A stretch of DNA of 64,000 nt, taken from contig NZ_JAAAPM020000019.1 in the NCBI RefSeq assembly GCF_009909155.2, forward strand, positions 18,783-82,782, in the 5' to 3' direction. The notes beneath the pieces are model-generated. The model searched no databases and was not told the DNA's origin. It worked only from the letters and a program-made list of their open reading frames with translations. A program made the position numbers and the translations under genes. Numbering within the stretch: the stretch's first letter is position 1; each line of letters starts with the position of its first letter. Shown piece by piece: positions 25,831 through 36,490 of this stretch. Source of the DNA: Flavobacterium undicola (lineage in GTDB: Bacteria; Bacteroidota; Bacteroidia; Flavobacteriales; Flavobacteriaceae).

Positions 25831-26766
25831 TTAATTCTTAGGCAGGAAAATTTCAGCCATCATACATCGGGCACTTCCACCACCACAAGTTTCAATAGTT
25901 TGCAAATTAGCACTCAAAATACTCGCATGTTTTTCTAATTGTGTTTTTTGCGCAGCGTTCAATGACTCCGCAGCAGCGGTGCTCATCACAATATATCTCT
26001 TGTCATTAGTTCCTGAAAGTTCTAATACATTTCCAGCAAAATGCTCCACTTGTTTCTCAGTAATTAAAACTAGCTCTTTTCCACTAGCTCTTAGATTATC
26101 CAAAACCATTTTGCGTTCTTTTTTATCGTCAATCATATCGGCGCAAATTATTGCAAAATGCTCTCCAACACTCATCATAACATTAGTATGATAGATTAAT
26201 TTTCGTTTTCCATCAACTGTATGGAAAGCTTCAAAAATTACTGGTGCAGCATCAAAATCTTCACAGAATTCAATAAAAAGCTCTTCATTAGCTCTTGGAG
26301 ACAAAGCACAATAGGCTATTGATTTCGCCCTATCTAAAACCAAACTCCCGGTTCCTTCAAGAAAAACACCATCTTCCTCAGCCGATGTAAAATCGATAAC
26401 ATTTTCAATTACAAAACCTTTCTCTTCCAGTAAATCTAAAATATCTTCCCGACGTTCGGCTCTACGATTCTCTGCAAACATTGGATACAAAACCACATCT
26501 CCATTATCATGAAATGAAATCCAATTATTTGGAAAAATACTATCAGGCGTATCTGTTTCTGGAGTATCATCTACCACAACAACATTAACCCCTACACTTT
26601 GAAGATGAATTACTAAGGCGTCAAATTCTTGTTGCGCTTTAGCATTTACTGCTGCTGGCAGCATTCCGCTTAATTCCTTTTGAAAATAATTATTTTCTGT
26701 CGTTTGCTCATTCATTCGAAAAGCTACCGGACGAATCATCAAAACTGAATTTGTTACTTGTTTCAT
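25831..26766 (-). CDS. ctlX: Citrulline utilization hydrolase CtlX (guanidino-group modifying superfamily)
   Basis: 311 residues. The N-terminal VLMIRPVAFRMNEQT and NNYFQ are typical of CtlX proteins. Catalytic residues of the amidinotransferase/dimethylarginase fold are visible: ESIFPNNW-like DSIFPNNWIS, the histidine in YHTNVMMSVG and the C-terminal cysteine in CGGGSARCMMAEIF. Family members hydrolyse citrulline or related guanidino/ureido compounds to ornithine. No other arginine/citrulline genes are adjacent. A strong TTG-N17-TAGTTTTG promoter precedes it. Confidence 0.85.
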   Translation of the reverse strand: MKQVTNSVLMIRPVAFRMNEQTTENNYFQKELSGMLPAAVNAKAQQEFDALVIHLQSVGVNVVVVDDTPETDTPDSIFPNNWISFHDNGDVVLYPMFAENRRAERREDILDLLEEKGFVIENVIDFTSAEEDGVFLEGTGSLVLDRAKSIAYCALSPRANEELFIEFCEDFDAAPVIFEAFHTVDGKRKLIYHTNVMMSVGEHFAIICADMIDDKKERKMVLDNLRASGKELVLITEKQVEHFAGNVLELSGTNDKRYIVMSTAAAESLNAAQKTQLEKHASILSANLQTIETCGGGSARCMMAEIFLPKN

Positions 26767-26772
26767 TTAATT

Positions 26773-26800
26773 CAAAACTATTATTTATTGCTTACACCAA
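26773..26800 (-). promoter_or_regulatory. Bacteroidota-type promoter of ctlX
   Basis: Minus-strand TTG (26798-26800), 17-base spacer and TAGTTTTG (26773-26780) fit the -33/-7 consensus. The -7 box lies 6 bases before the ATG, so the leader would be very short. Confidence 0.65.
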
Positions 26801-26808
26801 AGATAAAA

Positions 26809-26836
26809 AAAAGCTTCACTTTTCAGTGAAGCTTTT
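26809..26836 (-). terminator. Rho-independent terminator of gltA
   Basis: Perfect 12-bp arms (26809-26820 and 26825-26836) with a 4-base loop lie 18 bases after the gltA stop. On the minus strand they are followed by a run of T residues (from the A-tract 26805-26812). Confidence 0.9.
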
Positions 26837-26854
26837 GCTTTGATATAATCTATA

Positions 26855-28132
26855 TTATACTGGTTTTTTAAACTCTCTTAATGGAGATCCAGTGTAAATT
26901 TGTCTTGGTCTTCCAATTGGCTCTTTGTTTTCACGCATTTCTTTCCATTGTGCAATCCAACCTGGTAATCTTCCAATTGCAAACATTACTGTAAACATAT
27001 CAGTAGGAATTCCCAAAGCTCTGTAGATAATTCCTGAATAGAAATCTACGTTTGGATATAAATTTCTAGCTTTGAAGTATTCATCTTCTAAAGCTGCTGC
27101 TTCTAATTTTTTAGCAATTTCCAAAATTGGATCATCAACTCCTAAAGTCTCTAATACTTCTTTAGCTGCTTTTTTGATAATTTTAGCACGTGGATCGAAA
27201 TTTTTGTAAACTCTGTGTCCGAATCCCATTAATCTAAATGGATCGTTTTTATCTTTTGCTTTAGCCAAATACTTTTCAGTATCCCCACCGTTTTGGTGAA
27301 TCTCTTCTAACATTTCCAATACCGCTTGGTTTGCACCTCCGTGTAATGGTCCCCACAAAGCAGAAACTCCAGCAGAGATAGAAGCAAATAAACCTGCATG
27401 AGAAGAACCTACCATTCTTACTGTAGAAGTAGAACAGTTTTGCTCGTGATCAGCGTGAAGAATAAATAATTTATCTAAGGCTTCAGTTACAATAGGGCTT
27501 AATTTATAAGGCTCTGTAGGTAATTCAAACATTAACCTCATAAAGTTCTCTACATATCCTTTAGTATTATCATAATAATTCAAAGGATAACCCATTGATT
27601 TTCTATAGGTCCAAGTTGCGATAACCAAGAATTTACCCATAGTTTTACAAACTGCCTGATATAATTCTTTTTCATTCTCAACATTAACTGATTTAGGATT
27701 GAAAGCTGTCAATGCACTTGTCAAAGCTGCTAAAACACCCATTGGATGTGCAGTTTTAGGGAAACCATCGATGATACCTTTCATTTCCTCATTTACTAAG
27801 GTATGTTTTCTAATATCTGTTTCAAATTGTTCTAATTGAGCAGCCTTTGGTAATTCACCAAAAATTAAAAGATAAGAAACTTCTAAAAAGTTAGCTTGAT
27901 CCGCTAAATCTTCAATAGCATATCCTCTATAACGCAAAATCCCCAATTCTCCATCTAAGAAAGTAATTCCACTAGTACAAGAACCTGAATTTTTAAAACC
28001 TGGATCAATAGTAATTGCCCCTGTTAAATCTCTTAATTTGTTAATATTGATCGCTTCTTCGTTCTCGCTTCCTTTAATAACAGGAAACTCATACTTCTTA
28101 CCATCAATTTCTAATATAGCTGTTTTTGACAT
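26855..28132 (-). CDS. gltA: Citrate synthase
   Basis: 425 residues, type II (hexameric) citrate synthase length. Catalytic elements: GSSHAGLFASISAGV (His), GFGHRVYKNFDPRAK (His) and YPNVDFYSG (Asp), with the C-terminal GRPRQIYTG. It condenses oxaloacetate with acetyl-CoA at the start of the TCA cycle in the cytoplasm. A TAGATTTG box (28170-28177, minus strand) lies 37 bases before the start. It ends in a strong terminator and is followed by ctlX under its own promoter, so it is a single-gene unit. Confidence 0.98.
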   Translation of the reverse strand: MSKTAILEIDGKKYEFPVIKGSENEEAININKLRDLTGAITIDPGFKNSGSCTSGITFLDGELGILRYRGYAIEDLADQANFLEVSYLLIFGELPKAAQLEQFETDIRKHTLVNEEMKGIIDGFPKTAHPMGVLAALTSALTAFNPKSVNVENEKELYQAVCKTMGKFLVIATWTYRKSMGYPLNYYDNTKGYVENFMRLMFELPTEPYKLSPIVTEALDKLFILHADHEQNCSTSTVRMVGSSHAGLFASISAGVSALWGPLHGGANQAVLEMLEEIHQNGGDTEKYLAKAKDKNDPFRLMGFGHRVYKNFDPRAKIIKKAAKEVLETLGVDDPILEIAKKLEAAALEDEYFKARNLYPNVDFYSGIIYRALGIPTDMFTVMFAIGRLPGWIAQWKEMRENKEPIGRPRQIYTGSPLREFKKPV

Positions 28133-28169
28133 AATAATTTGAAATAAATCTTTACACTTAATAATTTAC

Positions 28170-28177
28170 CAAATCTA
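28170..28177 (-). promoter_or_regulatory. -7 element (TAGATTTG) upstream of gltA
   Basis: Fits TANNTTTG on the minus strand, 37 bases before the ATG. The TTG element is not found at 17-23 bases, so only the -7 half is supported. Confidence 0.45.
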
Positions 28178-28236
28178 AGGATAATAACATTAATTAAAAA
28201 GAGAAAAAAGTAGTGATATTGTTAAATTTGAAAAAA

Positions 28237-28265
28237 AAAGCCACTCTTTTAATAAGAGTGGCTTT
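28237..28265 (-). terminator. Rho-independent terminator of eno
   Basis: Perfect 12-bp arms (28237-28248 and 28254-28265) with loop TTAAT are followed on the minus strand by a T-run from the nine-A tract at 28231-28239. It is 22 bases after the eno stop. Confidence 0.92.
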
Positions 28266-28287
28266 CAAAAACAACAAATCGTTATTC

Positions 28288-29592
<1,305 letters not shown>

Positions 29593-29608
29593 TTAATTTT
29601 TTAGAATA

Positions 29609-29635
29609 CAAATATATTCTAAGTTTTTCAAACAA
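29609..29635 (-). promoter_or_regulatory. Probable promoter of eno
   Basis: Minus-strand TATATTTG (29609-29616) with TTG at 29633-29635, spacer 16, one base shorter than the usual range. The box sits in a small inverted repeat AGAATA...TATTCT. Confidence 0.55.
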
Positions 29636-29745
29636 AGTACTATTTTTTTTAATCGTTATCAACGAAAACGTTATAAATTCATTTTTTAAACATAATTTAA
29701 AATAAAATTTACAAATTAAAGACAGAACCGAAATTTAGAGCAAAA

Positions 29746-29780
29746 AAAACAGGCTAAACAAAAAATGCTTAGCCTGTTTT
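29746..29780 (-). terminator. Rho-independent terminator of carA
   Basis: Perfect 12-bp arms (29746-29757 and 29769-29780) around an 11-base A-rich loop are followed on the minus strand by T residues (A-tract 29742-29749). It is 18 bases after the carA stop. Confidence 0.88.
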
Positions 29781-29798
29781 AATATCTTAAAAAAAAAA

Positions 29799-30899
29799 TT
29801 ACTTCTTTAAATTCTCAATAAATTGATCAAATAAATAAGAAGAATCATGTGGGCCAGGACTTGCTTCTGGGTGGTATTGAACAGAAAAACAATTTTTATT
29901 TTTCATTCTCATACCAGCAACAGTTCCATCATTCAAATGAAGATGCGTAATTTCCATTTCCGGATTAGCTTCCAGCTCTTCTCTATTTACTGCAAAACCG
30001 TGATTTTGAGAAGTAATCTCACCTTTACCAGTAATCAAATTACTTACAGGATGATTAATTCCACGGTGACCATTAAACATTTTATAGGTTGAAATCCCAT
30101 TTGCTAAACCAATTACTTGGTGTCCTAAACAAATTCCAAACAAAGGCTTATTATTTGCCAAAATTTCTTTAGCTACTCCAATTGCACTTTCTAATGGTTC
30201 TGGATCTCCAGGTCCATTGGAAAGAAAGAAACCATCAGGATTGAAAGACGCTAAATCAGCATAAGAAGCATCATAAGGATATACCTTAATATAACAATCT
30301 CTTTTAGCCAGATTGCGAAGAATATTTGTTTTAATTCCTAAATCTAAAGCAGACACTTTATATTTAGCATTTTCATCTCCGTAAAAGTAAGGCTCTTTAG
30401 TAGAAACTTTAGAAGCTAATTCCAAACCTTTCATATCCGGAACACTAGCTAAAGCCGCTTTTAATTCTTCGATAGGAGTATCATCTGTACAAATTACAGA
30501 GTTCATTGCTCCATTTTCTCTAATATAACTTACCAAAGCACGAGTATCAACATCTGAGATACAGATTAGATTGTGTTTTGTAAAATAATCTTCTAAACTT
30601 CCTAAAGCATCAACTCTGGAATAGTTAAAACTGAAATTTTTACAAACCAAACCTGAAATTTTAATTCCGTTTGACTCTACTTCATTTTCATTAACGCCAT
30701 AATTTCCAATATGTGCGTTAGTTGCCACCATAATTTGTCCAAAATAAGATGGATCAGTGAAAATTTCTTGATAACCAGTCATTCCTGTATTAAAACAAAC
30801 TTCACCAAAAGTGGTTCCGCTGATTCCGATAGATTTTCCGTGGAATATAGTTCCGTCACTTAATAAAAGGATGGCGCTTTTTCGTGTTGTGTATTTCAT
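29799..30899 (-). CDS. carA: Carbamoyl-phosphate synthase small subunit
   Basis: 366 residues. The N-terminal CPSase domain (LLLSDGTIFHGKSIG, FNTGMTGYQEIFTDPSYFGQ) is followed by a class I glutamine amidotransferase domain with FGICLGHQVIGLA (nucleophile Cys) and QYHPEASPGPHDS (His/Glu). It releases ammonia from glutamine for carbamoyl phosphate used in arginine and pyrimidine synthesis. The large-subunit gene carB is not in the window. It has its own promoter and terminator and stands between rplQ and eno. Confidence 0.98.
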   Translation of the reverse strand: MKYTTRKSAILLLSDGTIFHGKSIGISGTTFGEVCFNTGMTGYQEIFTDPSYFGQIMVATNAHIGNYGVNENEVESNGIKISGLVCKNFSFNYSRVDALGSLEDYFTKHNLICISDVDTRALVSYIRENGAMNSVICTDDTPIEELKAALASVPDMKGLELASKVSTKEPYFYGDENAKYKVSALDLGIKTNILRNLAKRDCYIKVYPYDASYADLASFNPDGFFLSNGPGDPEPLESAIGVAKEILANNKPLFGICLGHQVIGLANGISTYKMFNGHRGINHPVSNLITGKGEITSQNHGFAVNREELEANPEMEITHLHLNDGTVAGMRMKNKNCFSVQYHPEASPGPHDSSYLFDQFIENLKK

Positions 30900-30917
30900 T
30901 TGTTTTTAAATATGGTG

Positions 30918-30948
30918 CAAATTTAATTCATTAAAGGAGTGAAAGCAA
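30918..30948 (-). promoter_or_regulatory. Bacteroidota-type promoter of carA
   Basis: Minus-strand TTG (30946-30948), 20-base spacer and TAAATTTG (30918-30925) match the -33/-7 consensus, with the -7 box 18 bases before the ATG. Confidence 0.75.
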
Positions 30949-31033
30949 CAATTTTAAAAAATTATTTTAAAATTGAAATAATACTTATAATTAGTAGCTA
31001 ACACCAACTCCAGGTAATAAAAAATCAAAAAAA

Positions 31034-31063
31034 AAGGATAAACTAAAAAAATAGTTTATCCTT
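31034..31063 (-). terminator. Terminator at the end of the ribosomal protein supercluster
   Basis: Perfect 12-bp arms (31034-31045 and 31052-31063) around an A6 loop, 28 bases after the rplQ stop. On the minus strand they are followed by a T-run (A-tract 31027-31035). It would end the long rpsL-rplQ transcript. Confidence 0.9.
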
Positions 31064-31090
31064 GATTTTATTGAATGATTATTTTCATAA

Positions 31091-31585
31091 TTATTCAGCA
31101 GCTTCAGTAGTAGTATCAGTTTCTGCAGCAGGAGCCTCATCAACTGGAGCTTCTTCTGTTTTCTTAGCTTTACCACCACGACGGCTTTTTGCTTTTTTAA
31201 CTTCTTTTTTACCTCCATTGTAAAGTTCATTGAAATCTACTAATTCGATCATTGCCATATCAGCATTATCTCCTAAACGATTTCCAACTTTAATGATACG
31301 AGTGTATCCACCTGGACGGTCACCAACTTTAACAGCTACGTCTCTGAATAAATCAGTTACCGCATATTTGCTACGTAAGTTAGCAAAAACAATACGACGA
31401 TTGTGAGTCGTATCATTTTTAGATTTTGTTATAAGCGGCTCAACAAATTGTTTAAGTGCTTTTGCTTTAGCAACAGTAGTGTTAATACGTTTGTGCTCGA
31501 TAAGAGAACAAGCCATATTAGCTAACATAGATTTTCTATGCGCAGTCTGTCTGCTTAAGTGATTGAATTTTTTTCCGTGTCTCAT
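31091..31585 (-). CDS. rplQ: 50S ribosomal protein L17
   Basis: 164 residues from the ATG at 31585 ([12 protein letters not shown]). The first ~118 residues are the conserved L17 fold. The last ~45 are a lysine- then alanine/glutamate/threonine-rich tail ([13 protein letters not shown]...), absent from E. coli L17 (127 residues) and probably disordered. It is the last gene of the supercluster, directly after rpoA, and a strong terminator follows. Confidence 0.97.
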   Translation of the reverse strand: MRHGKKFNHLSRQTAHRKSMLANMACSLIEHKRINTTVAKAKALKQFVEPLITKSKNDTTHNRRIVFANLRSKYAVTDLFRDVAVKVGDRPGGYTRIIKVGNRLGDNADMAMIELVDFNELYNGGKKEVKKAKSRRGGKAKKTEEAPVDEAPAAETDTTTEAAE

Positions 31586-31647
31586 GACCAATTTATTTTA
31601 ACTTCATCTTGCTACAATCCACTATGGAGAGCAAAATATGAAGTAAA

Positions 31648-32640
31648 TTATTCTTTATCTAGTTTGTATTTCGCTAAATCCATTCCGAAAGTCAAATTCT
31701 TAACTGCTACAAGTTCATCTAGCTCTGTTAAAGATTTTTTACCGAAATTACGGAATTTCATTAGGTCATTTTTATTGAACGATACTAAATCACCAAGTGT
31801 ATCAACTTCAGCCGCTTTCAAACAATTTAAGGCTCTCACAGACAAATCCATATCAACAAGCTTAGTTTTAAGCAATTGTCTCATATGTAATGATTCCTCA
31901 TCATAAGATTCTGTTTGTGCAATTTCATCAGCCTCAAGTGTAATTCTTTCGTCAGAGAACAACATGAAATGGTGAATTAGAACTTTAGCAGCTTCTGTCA
32001 AAGCATCTTTTGGATTAATAGAACCATCAGTTTTAATTTCAAAAACTAATTTTTCATAATCTGTTTTTTGCTCTACACGGAAGTTTTCAATAGCATATTT
32101 TACATTTTTTACCGGAGTAAAAATTGAATCTGTAAATATGGTTCCAATTGCAGCATTCTGTTTTTTGTTCTCTTCAGCAGGAACATATCCTCTACCTTTT
32201 TCAATTGTTAAATCAAGGTTTAATTTGATTTTACTATCTAAATTACAGATCACTAGTTCTGGATTCAAAACTTGGAAACCTGAAATAAATTTTTGAAAAT
32301 CACCAGCTGTTAACTGATCTTTACCTGAAACAGAAATAGAAACTGATTCATTATCGATATCTTCAATTTGACGTTTGAAACGTACTTGTTTTAGATTAAG
32401 GATAATTTCGGTAACATCTTCAACAACTCCTGAAATAGTAGAAAACTCATGATCTACACCTTCTATGCGAACAGATGTAATTGCATAACCTTCCAATGCT
32501 GAAAGCAAAACTCTTCTAAGTGCATTACCAACAGTCAATCCGTAACCAGGTTCTAAAGGTCTAAATTCGAATTTACCTTCAAAATCGGTTGAATCGATCA
32601 TGATAACTTTATCGGGCTTTTGAAAATTAAATATTGCCAT
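31648..32640 (-). CDS. rpoA: DNA-directed RNA polymerase alpha subunit
   Basis: 330 residues. The N-terminal dimerisation/assembly domain ([20 protein letters not shown]) and the C-terminal domain with helix-hairpin-helix ([27 protein letters not shown]) are both present. Alpha assembles the RNA polymerase core and contacts upstream DNA and activators. It sits between rpsD and rplQ, the usual alpha-operon order. Confidence 0.99.
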   Translation of the reverse strand: MAIFNFQKPDKVIMIDSTDFEGKFEFRPLEPGYGLTVGNALRRVLLSALEGYAITSVRIEGVDHEFSTISGVVEDVTEIILNLKQVRFKRQIEDIDNESVSISVSGKDQLTAGDFQKFISGFQVLNPELVICNLDSKIKLNLDLTIEKGRGYVPAEENKKQNAAIGTIFTDSIFTPVKNVKYAIENFRVEQKTDYEKLVFEIKTDGSINPKDALTEAAKVLIHHFMLFSDERITLEADEIAQTESYDEESLHMRQLLKTKLVDMDLSVRALNCLKAAEVDTLGDLVSFNKNDLMKFRNFGKKSLTELDELVAVKNLTFGMDLAKYKLDKE

Positions 32641-32661
32641 AAATTTCGACTAAGTCAATTA

Positions 32662-33267
32662 TTATTTGTTGTACAACTCTACGATTAATTGTTCTTTAAT
32701 GTTTTCTGGAATTTGAAGTCTAGCAGGTACAGCTACGAAAGTACCTTCTTTAACGTCATTGTTCCAAGTAATCCATTCATAAACTTGACTTGAATTAGAT
32801 AAAGAACGTTCGATAGCATCTAAAGATTTAGATTTTTCACGAACAGCAACTTTATCACCAGGTTTAAGGTGGTAAGAAGGAATGTTTACAACTTCACCGT
32901 TAACAGTGATGTGTCTGTGAGAAACTAATTGTCTAGCACCTCTTCTAGAAGGAGCAACGCCCATTCTAAAAACTACGTTATCCAATCTTGCCTCACATAA
33001 TTGTAAAAGAACTTCACCAGTAACACCTTTAGTAGCTGATGCTTTTTTGAATAAACCTCTGAATTGTTTTTCTAAAATTCCGTAAGAATATTTAGCTTTT
33101 TGCTTTTCCATTAACTGGATAGCATATTCAGATTTTTTACCTCTTTTTTTAGCCATCCCGTGTTGTCCAGGAGGGTAGTTTCTTTTTTCGAAAGATTTGT
33201 CATCTCCGAAGATTGCTTCGCCAAATTTACGAGCAATTCTAGTTTTAGGACCAGTATATCTTGCCAT
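32662..33267 (-). CDS. rpsD: 30S ribosomal protein S4
   Basis: 201 residues with the S4 RNA-binding domain ([24 protein letters not shown]). The N-terminal zinc-binding cysteines of some S4 proteins are absent. S4 is a primary 16S binder and in many bacteria a translational repressor of its operon. The 88-base gap before it, large for this cluster, contains an inverted repeat that may be a regulatory leader. Confidence 0.99.
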   Translation of the reverse strand: MARYTGPKTRIARKFGEAIFGDDKSFEKRNYPPGQHGMAKKRGKKSEYAIQLMEKQKAKYSYGILEKQFRGLFKKASATKGVTGEVLLQLCEARLDNVVFRMGVAPSRRGARQLVSHRHITVNGEVVNIPSYHLKPGDKVAVREKSKSLDAIERSLSNSSQVYEWITWNNDVKEGTFVAVPARLQIPENIKEQLIVELYNK

Positions 33268-33284
33268 TTCAATGAATTAATTAA

Positions 33285-33334
33285 GGTAGAGATTATGAAT
33301 TCAGGTCATATCCTTCGATAATCGTGATTCTACC
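33285..33334 (-). promoter_or_regulatory. Candidate structured leader upstream of rpsD
   Basis: Between rpsK and rpsD, GGTAGA/GATTAT (33285-33296) is complementary to ATAATC (33318-33323) and TCTACC (33329-33334), allowing a two-part stem with a 5-base bulge. Gaps elsewhere in the cluster are mostly 2-20 bases, so this 88-base gap is unusual. It could be an S4 autoregulation site, but this is untested. Confidence 0.4.
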
Positions 33335-33355
33335 TAGTTATACTTAAATTTATTA

Positions 33356-33739
33356 TTAAACTCTACGTCTCTTTGGAGGACGACAACCGTTGTGTGGCAT
33401 TGGAGTAACGTCGATAATTTCAGTTACTTCGATTCCACCGTTATGCAAAGAACGGATAGCAGACTCACGTCCGTTTCCTGGTCCTTTTACATAAACCTTA
33501 ACTTTTTTCAATCCAGCTTCAAGAGCTACTTTACTACAATCTTCTGCGGCCATTTGAGCTGCGTATGGAGTATTCTTTTTAGAACCTCTAAAACCCATTT
33601 TACCAGCTGAAGACCAAGAAATAACTTCACCTTTTTTGTTAGTCAAAGAAATAATGATGTTATTGAAGGTAGCAGAAATATGAGCTTCTCCCGTTGATTC
33701 AACGATAACTTTACGTTTTTTTGTAGTTGCTTTAGCCAT
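33356..33739 (-). CDS. rpsK: 30S ribosomal protein S11
   Basis: 127 residues, full length. Conserved S11 segments [36 protein letters not shown] and the C-terminal [15 protein letters not shown] are present. It lies in the platform of the small subunit. It is 8 bases downstream of rpsM in the alpha-operon order. Confidence 0.99.
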   Translation of the reverse strand: MAKATTKKRKVIVESTGEAHISATFNNIIISLTNKKGEVISWSSAGKMGFRGSKKNTPYAAQMAAEDCSKVALEAGLKKVKVYVKGPGNGRESAIRSLHNGGIEVTEIIDVTPMPHNGCRPPKRRRV

Positions 33740-33747
33740 ATTACTTA

Positions 33748-34122
33748 TTATTTAGTTGCTTTTTTCTTGTTAGCAACAGTTTTTCTTTTACCTTTTCTTG
33801 TTCTAGAGTTATTCTTAGTTCTTTGTCCTCTTAATGGAAGACCAGTTCTATGACGAATACCTCTGTAACATCCAATATCCATTAAACGTTTGATGTTCAA
33901 AGAAACTTCTGAACGCAATTCACCTTCAATTTTGAAAGTTGAAACTGCCTCACGAATTGCTCCTATTTCGTCATCATTCCAATCTTGAACTTTTTTGTCT
34001 TGGCTAACTTGAGCTTTTTCTAAAATCTCTATAGCTCTACTTTTTCCTAATCCGAAGATGTAGGTAAGTGCAATAACACCTCTCTTGTTTTTTGGGATAT
34101 CTACCCCTGCTATTCTTGCCAT
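33748..34122 (-). CDS. rpsM: 30S ribosomal protein S13
   Basis: 124 residues. It starts [24 protein letters not shown], has the conserved [29 protein letters not shown] and a basic C-terminal tail reaching the tRNA sites. It follows rpmJ with a gap of 2 bases. Confidence 0.99.
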   Translation of the reverse strand: MARIAGVDIPKNKRGVIALTYIFGLGKSRAIEILEKAQVSQDKKVQDWNDDEIGAIREAVSTFKIEGELRSEVSLNIKRLMDIGCYRGIRHRTGLPLRGQRTKNNSRTRKGKRKTVANKKKATK

Positions 34123-34124
34123 AA

Positions 34125-34241
34125 TTATCCTTGTCTTTGTTTAAATCTAGGATTCTTTTTGTTTATTACGTATAATCTTCCTTTTCTACGTACGATAATG
34201 CACTCGGCACTTCTCTTTTTTACTGATGCTCTTACTTTCAT
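34125..34241 (-). CDS. rpmJ: 50S ribosomal protein L36 (zinc-free form)
   Basis: A 38-residue gene starting at the ATG at 34241 and ending with TAA at 34125: [20 protein letters not shown] then [18 protein letters not shown]. The E. coli L36 zinc ligands are Cys11, Cys14, Cys27 and His33; here positions 11, 27 and 33 are Ser, Asn and Phe and only Cys14 remains. It is therefore the zinc-independent form. It lies between infA and rpsM in the normal order. Confidence 0.97.
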
Positions 34242-34252
34242 TGTGAATATCT

Positions 34253-34468
34253 TTAATATCTATAAGTAATTCTTGCTTTAGACAAATCGTAAGGACTCAT
34301 TTCCAGTTTCACTTTATCACCAGGTAATAATTTGATATAATGCATACGCATCTTTCCCGAAATATGAGCAATCACAACATGTCCATTCTCTAATTCTACA
34401 CGGAACATTGCATTAGATAATGCTTCGATAATTGATCCGTCTTGTTCTATTGCTGATTGTTTTGCCAT
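34253..34468 (-). CDS. infA: Translation initiation factor IF-1
   Basis: 71 residues, an S1-like OB fold: [46 protein letters not shown] and [14 protein letters not shown]. It binds the A site during initiation. It is 4 bases downstream of secY, with no map gene between them as there is in many other bacteria. Confidence 0.99.
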   Translation of the reverse strand: MAKQSAIEQDGSIIEALSNAMFRVELENGHVVIAHISGKMRMHYIKLLPGDKVKLEMSPYDLSKARITYRY

Positions 34469-34472
34469 AAAA

Positions 34473-35819
34473 TTAAGCTACTGCCTTTCTGTTTTTTCCG
34501 CTTTTCATTAAACCATCATAATGCTTATTCAACAAGTACGAATTGATTTGTTGAATGGTGTCGATTGCAACACCTACCATAATTATTAATGAGGTACCTC
34601 CAAAAAACATTGCCCAAGATTGTTGAACATCCATAAGACTTACAACTATCGCTGGGAACACAGCTATTAGAGCAAGAAATAAAGAACCTGGAAAAGTTAT
34701 TAAAGACATCACTTTGTCAAGAAAATCAGAAGTTTCAGCTCCCGGTCTAACACCTGGAATAAAACCACCACTTCTTTTAAGATCATCTGACATTTTATTA
34801 GTAGGAACTGTAATTGCAGTATAAAAGAATGTAAAAACAACGATTAAAGTTGCAAAAACAAAATTATACCAAAAACCGAACATATTACTAAAAGCACCTA
34901 CAATAGATTGTGAAGCATCGGATTTTGACAACCCTGCTACAGCAGCAGGAATAAACATAATTGCTTGCGCAAAAATGATAGGCATAACCCCAGCAGCATT
35001 AAGCTTCAAAGGAATCCATTGTCTATTTCCACCTAACATATCTTGTTCAAAATCACCAGAAGCAGTACGTCTAGCATACTGAACTGGTATTTTTCGAATA
35101 GCCATAGTTAACAACACACATGCAATGATAACTAAAAGCCAAATAATTATTTCAATCACTAACAACATTGGACCACCATTGTTATTAGTAACTCTAGTTG
35201 TAAATTCTTGAATAAATGCTTGAGGAAATCTAGCAAGGATACCCACCATTATTAATAGTGATATACCGTTACCTATTCCTTTATCAGTTATCTTTTCTCC
35301 CAACCACATGGCAAAAATTGTACCTGTAACTAAGATAATTACTGAAGAAAATAAGAATTCAAAAGAATTAAAACCTAATAAAAATGCACTACTTGGTAAA
35401 GTTCTGTAAAGATTGTAAATATACGTAGGTCCTTGTACTAGAGTAATAACAATAGTCAACCAACGTGTGATTTGATTAATCTTTTTTCTACCACTTTCTC
35501 CATCACTTTGTAGTTTTTGCAAATAAGGAATAGCAATTCCCATAAGCTGTACAACGATAGATGCAGAAATATAAGGCATAATTCCTAAAGCAAAAACTGA
35601 CGCTTTAGAAAAAGCTCCTCCAGTAAACATGTCTAAAATAGACCCAATACCCTTTTCGGTTTGGCCAGCTAAACTGTTTAATTGTGTAGCGTCAATTCCT
35701 GGAAGAGTAACGTGAGCTCCAAAACGATAAACTAAAAGCAGTCCTAAGGTCATTAGGATTCTGTTTTTTAGTTCCTCGATTTTCCAAACATTACTTATTG
35801 ATTCAATAAATTTCTTCAT
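34473..35819 (-). CDS. secY: Protein translocase subunit SecY
   Basis: 448 residues with ten transmembrane segments. The N-terminal [28 protein letters not shown] leads to the first helix, and conserved loops [14 protein letters not shown] and [20 protein letters not shown] are present. It forms the channel of the Sec translocon in the inner membrane with SecE and SecG. It lies between rplO and infA, as usual for the spc region. Confidence 0.99.
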   Translation of the reverse strand: MKKFIESISNVWKIEELKNRILMTLGLLLVYRFGAHVTLPGIDATQLNSLAGQTEKGIGSILDMFTGGAFSKASVFALGIMPYISASIVVQLMGIAIPYLQKLQSDGESGRKKINQITRWLTIVITLVQGPTYIYNLYRTLPSSAFLLGFNSFEFLFSSVIILVTGTIFAMWLGEKITDKGIGNGISLLIMVGILARFPQAFIQEFTTRVTNNNGGPMLLVIEIIIWLLVIIACVLLTMAIRKIPVQYARRTASGDFEQDMLGGNRQWIPLKLNAAGVMPIIFAQAIMFIPAAVAGLSKSDASQSIVGAFSNMFGFWYNFVFATLIVVFTFFYTAITVPTNKMSDDLKRSGGFIPGVRPGAETSDFLDKVMSLITFPGSLFLALIAVFPAIVVSLMDVQQSWAMFFGGTSLIIMVGVAIDTIQQINSYLLNKHYDGLMKSGKNRKAVA

Positions 35820-35832
35820 ATTAATTGAAAAA

Positions 35833-36285
35833 TTATATTGTTACAGCTTCTCCACCAGCAGCTTCAATAGCAGCTTTTGCAGTAGCAGTAAATTTGTGAG
35901 CAGTTACTTTTAATTTAGCTTTCAATTCTCCTCTTCCTAAAATCTTTACAATTTCATTTTTAGTAGCCAAACGATTTGCAACAAAATCTGTCATTTGAAC
36001 AGAATCTGTAACTAGACCGTTATCTACCAATAATTGAAGTGTATCTAGATTAACACCTTCGTATTCTTTACGATTGATGTTTGTGAAACCAAACTTAGGA
36101 ACACGCCTTTGAAGTGGCATTTGACCTCCTTCAAAACCAATCTTTTTAGAATATCCAGAACGAGATTTTGCTCCTTTGTGTCCACGTGCAGCGGTACCAC
36201 CTTTTCCAGAACCTTCTCCTCTACCTAATCTTTTATTTTGATTGTGTGTTGACCCTTCAGCTGGTTGTAAGTTACTTAAATTCAT
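35833..36285 (-). CDS. rplO: 50S ribosomal protein L15
   Basis: 150 residues. The glycine-rich N-terminus NKRLGRGEGSGKGGTAARGHKGAKSR-type region and GFEGGQMPLQRRVPKFGF are diagnostic. It is a late-assembly large-subunit protein. It starts 11 bases after rpmD and ends 13 bases before secY. Confidence 0.99.
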   Translation of the reverse strand: MNLSNLQPAEGSTHNQNKRLGRGEGSGKGGTAARGHKGAKSRSGYSKKIGFEGGQMPLQRRVPKFGFTNINRKEYEGVNLDTLQLLVDNGLVTDSVQMTDFVANRLATKNEIVKILGRGELKAKLKVTAHKFTATAKAAIEAAGGEAVTI

Positions 36286-36296
36286 AACAGTATTTG

Positions 36297-36479
36297 TTAT
36301 TTAGCTTCTTCAACAGAAACTAAGTGTTTAACTTTGTTTATCATCCCAAGGATTGTAGGGTTTGAGTCATGCTCTACAACTTGACCCATTTTACGTAGAC
36401 CTAAAGCCTCTAATCCTCTTTTTTGATCAAGTGGACAGTTGATTTTACTTCTAACTTGTTTTACTAATAATTTAGCCAT
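36297..36479 (-). CDS. rpmD: 50S ribosomal protein L30
   Basis: 60 residues: KLLVKQVRSKINCPLDQKRG and LGLRKMGQVVEHDSNPTILGMINKV are typical of bacterial L30. It lies between rpsE and rplO in the spc order. Confidence 0.98.
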   Translation of the reverse strand: MAKLLVKQVRSKINCPLDQKRGLEALGLRKMGQVVEHDSNPTILGMINKVKHLVSVEEAK

Positions 36480-36490
36480 AATTTCCTTGA

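Noticed and set aside
30991..31230. 79-residue lysine/leucine-rich frame on the minus strand at the end of rplQ
   Set aside because: It is a frame-shifted reading of the repetitive rplQ tail and runs through the terminator hairpin.
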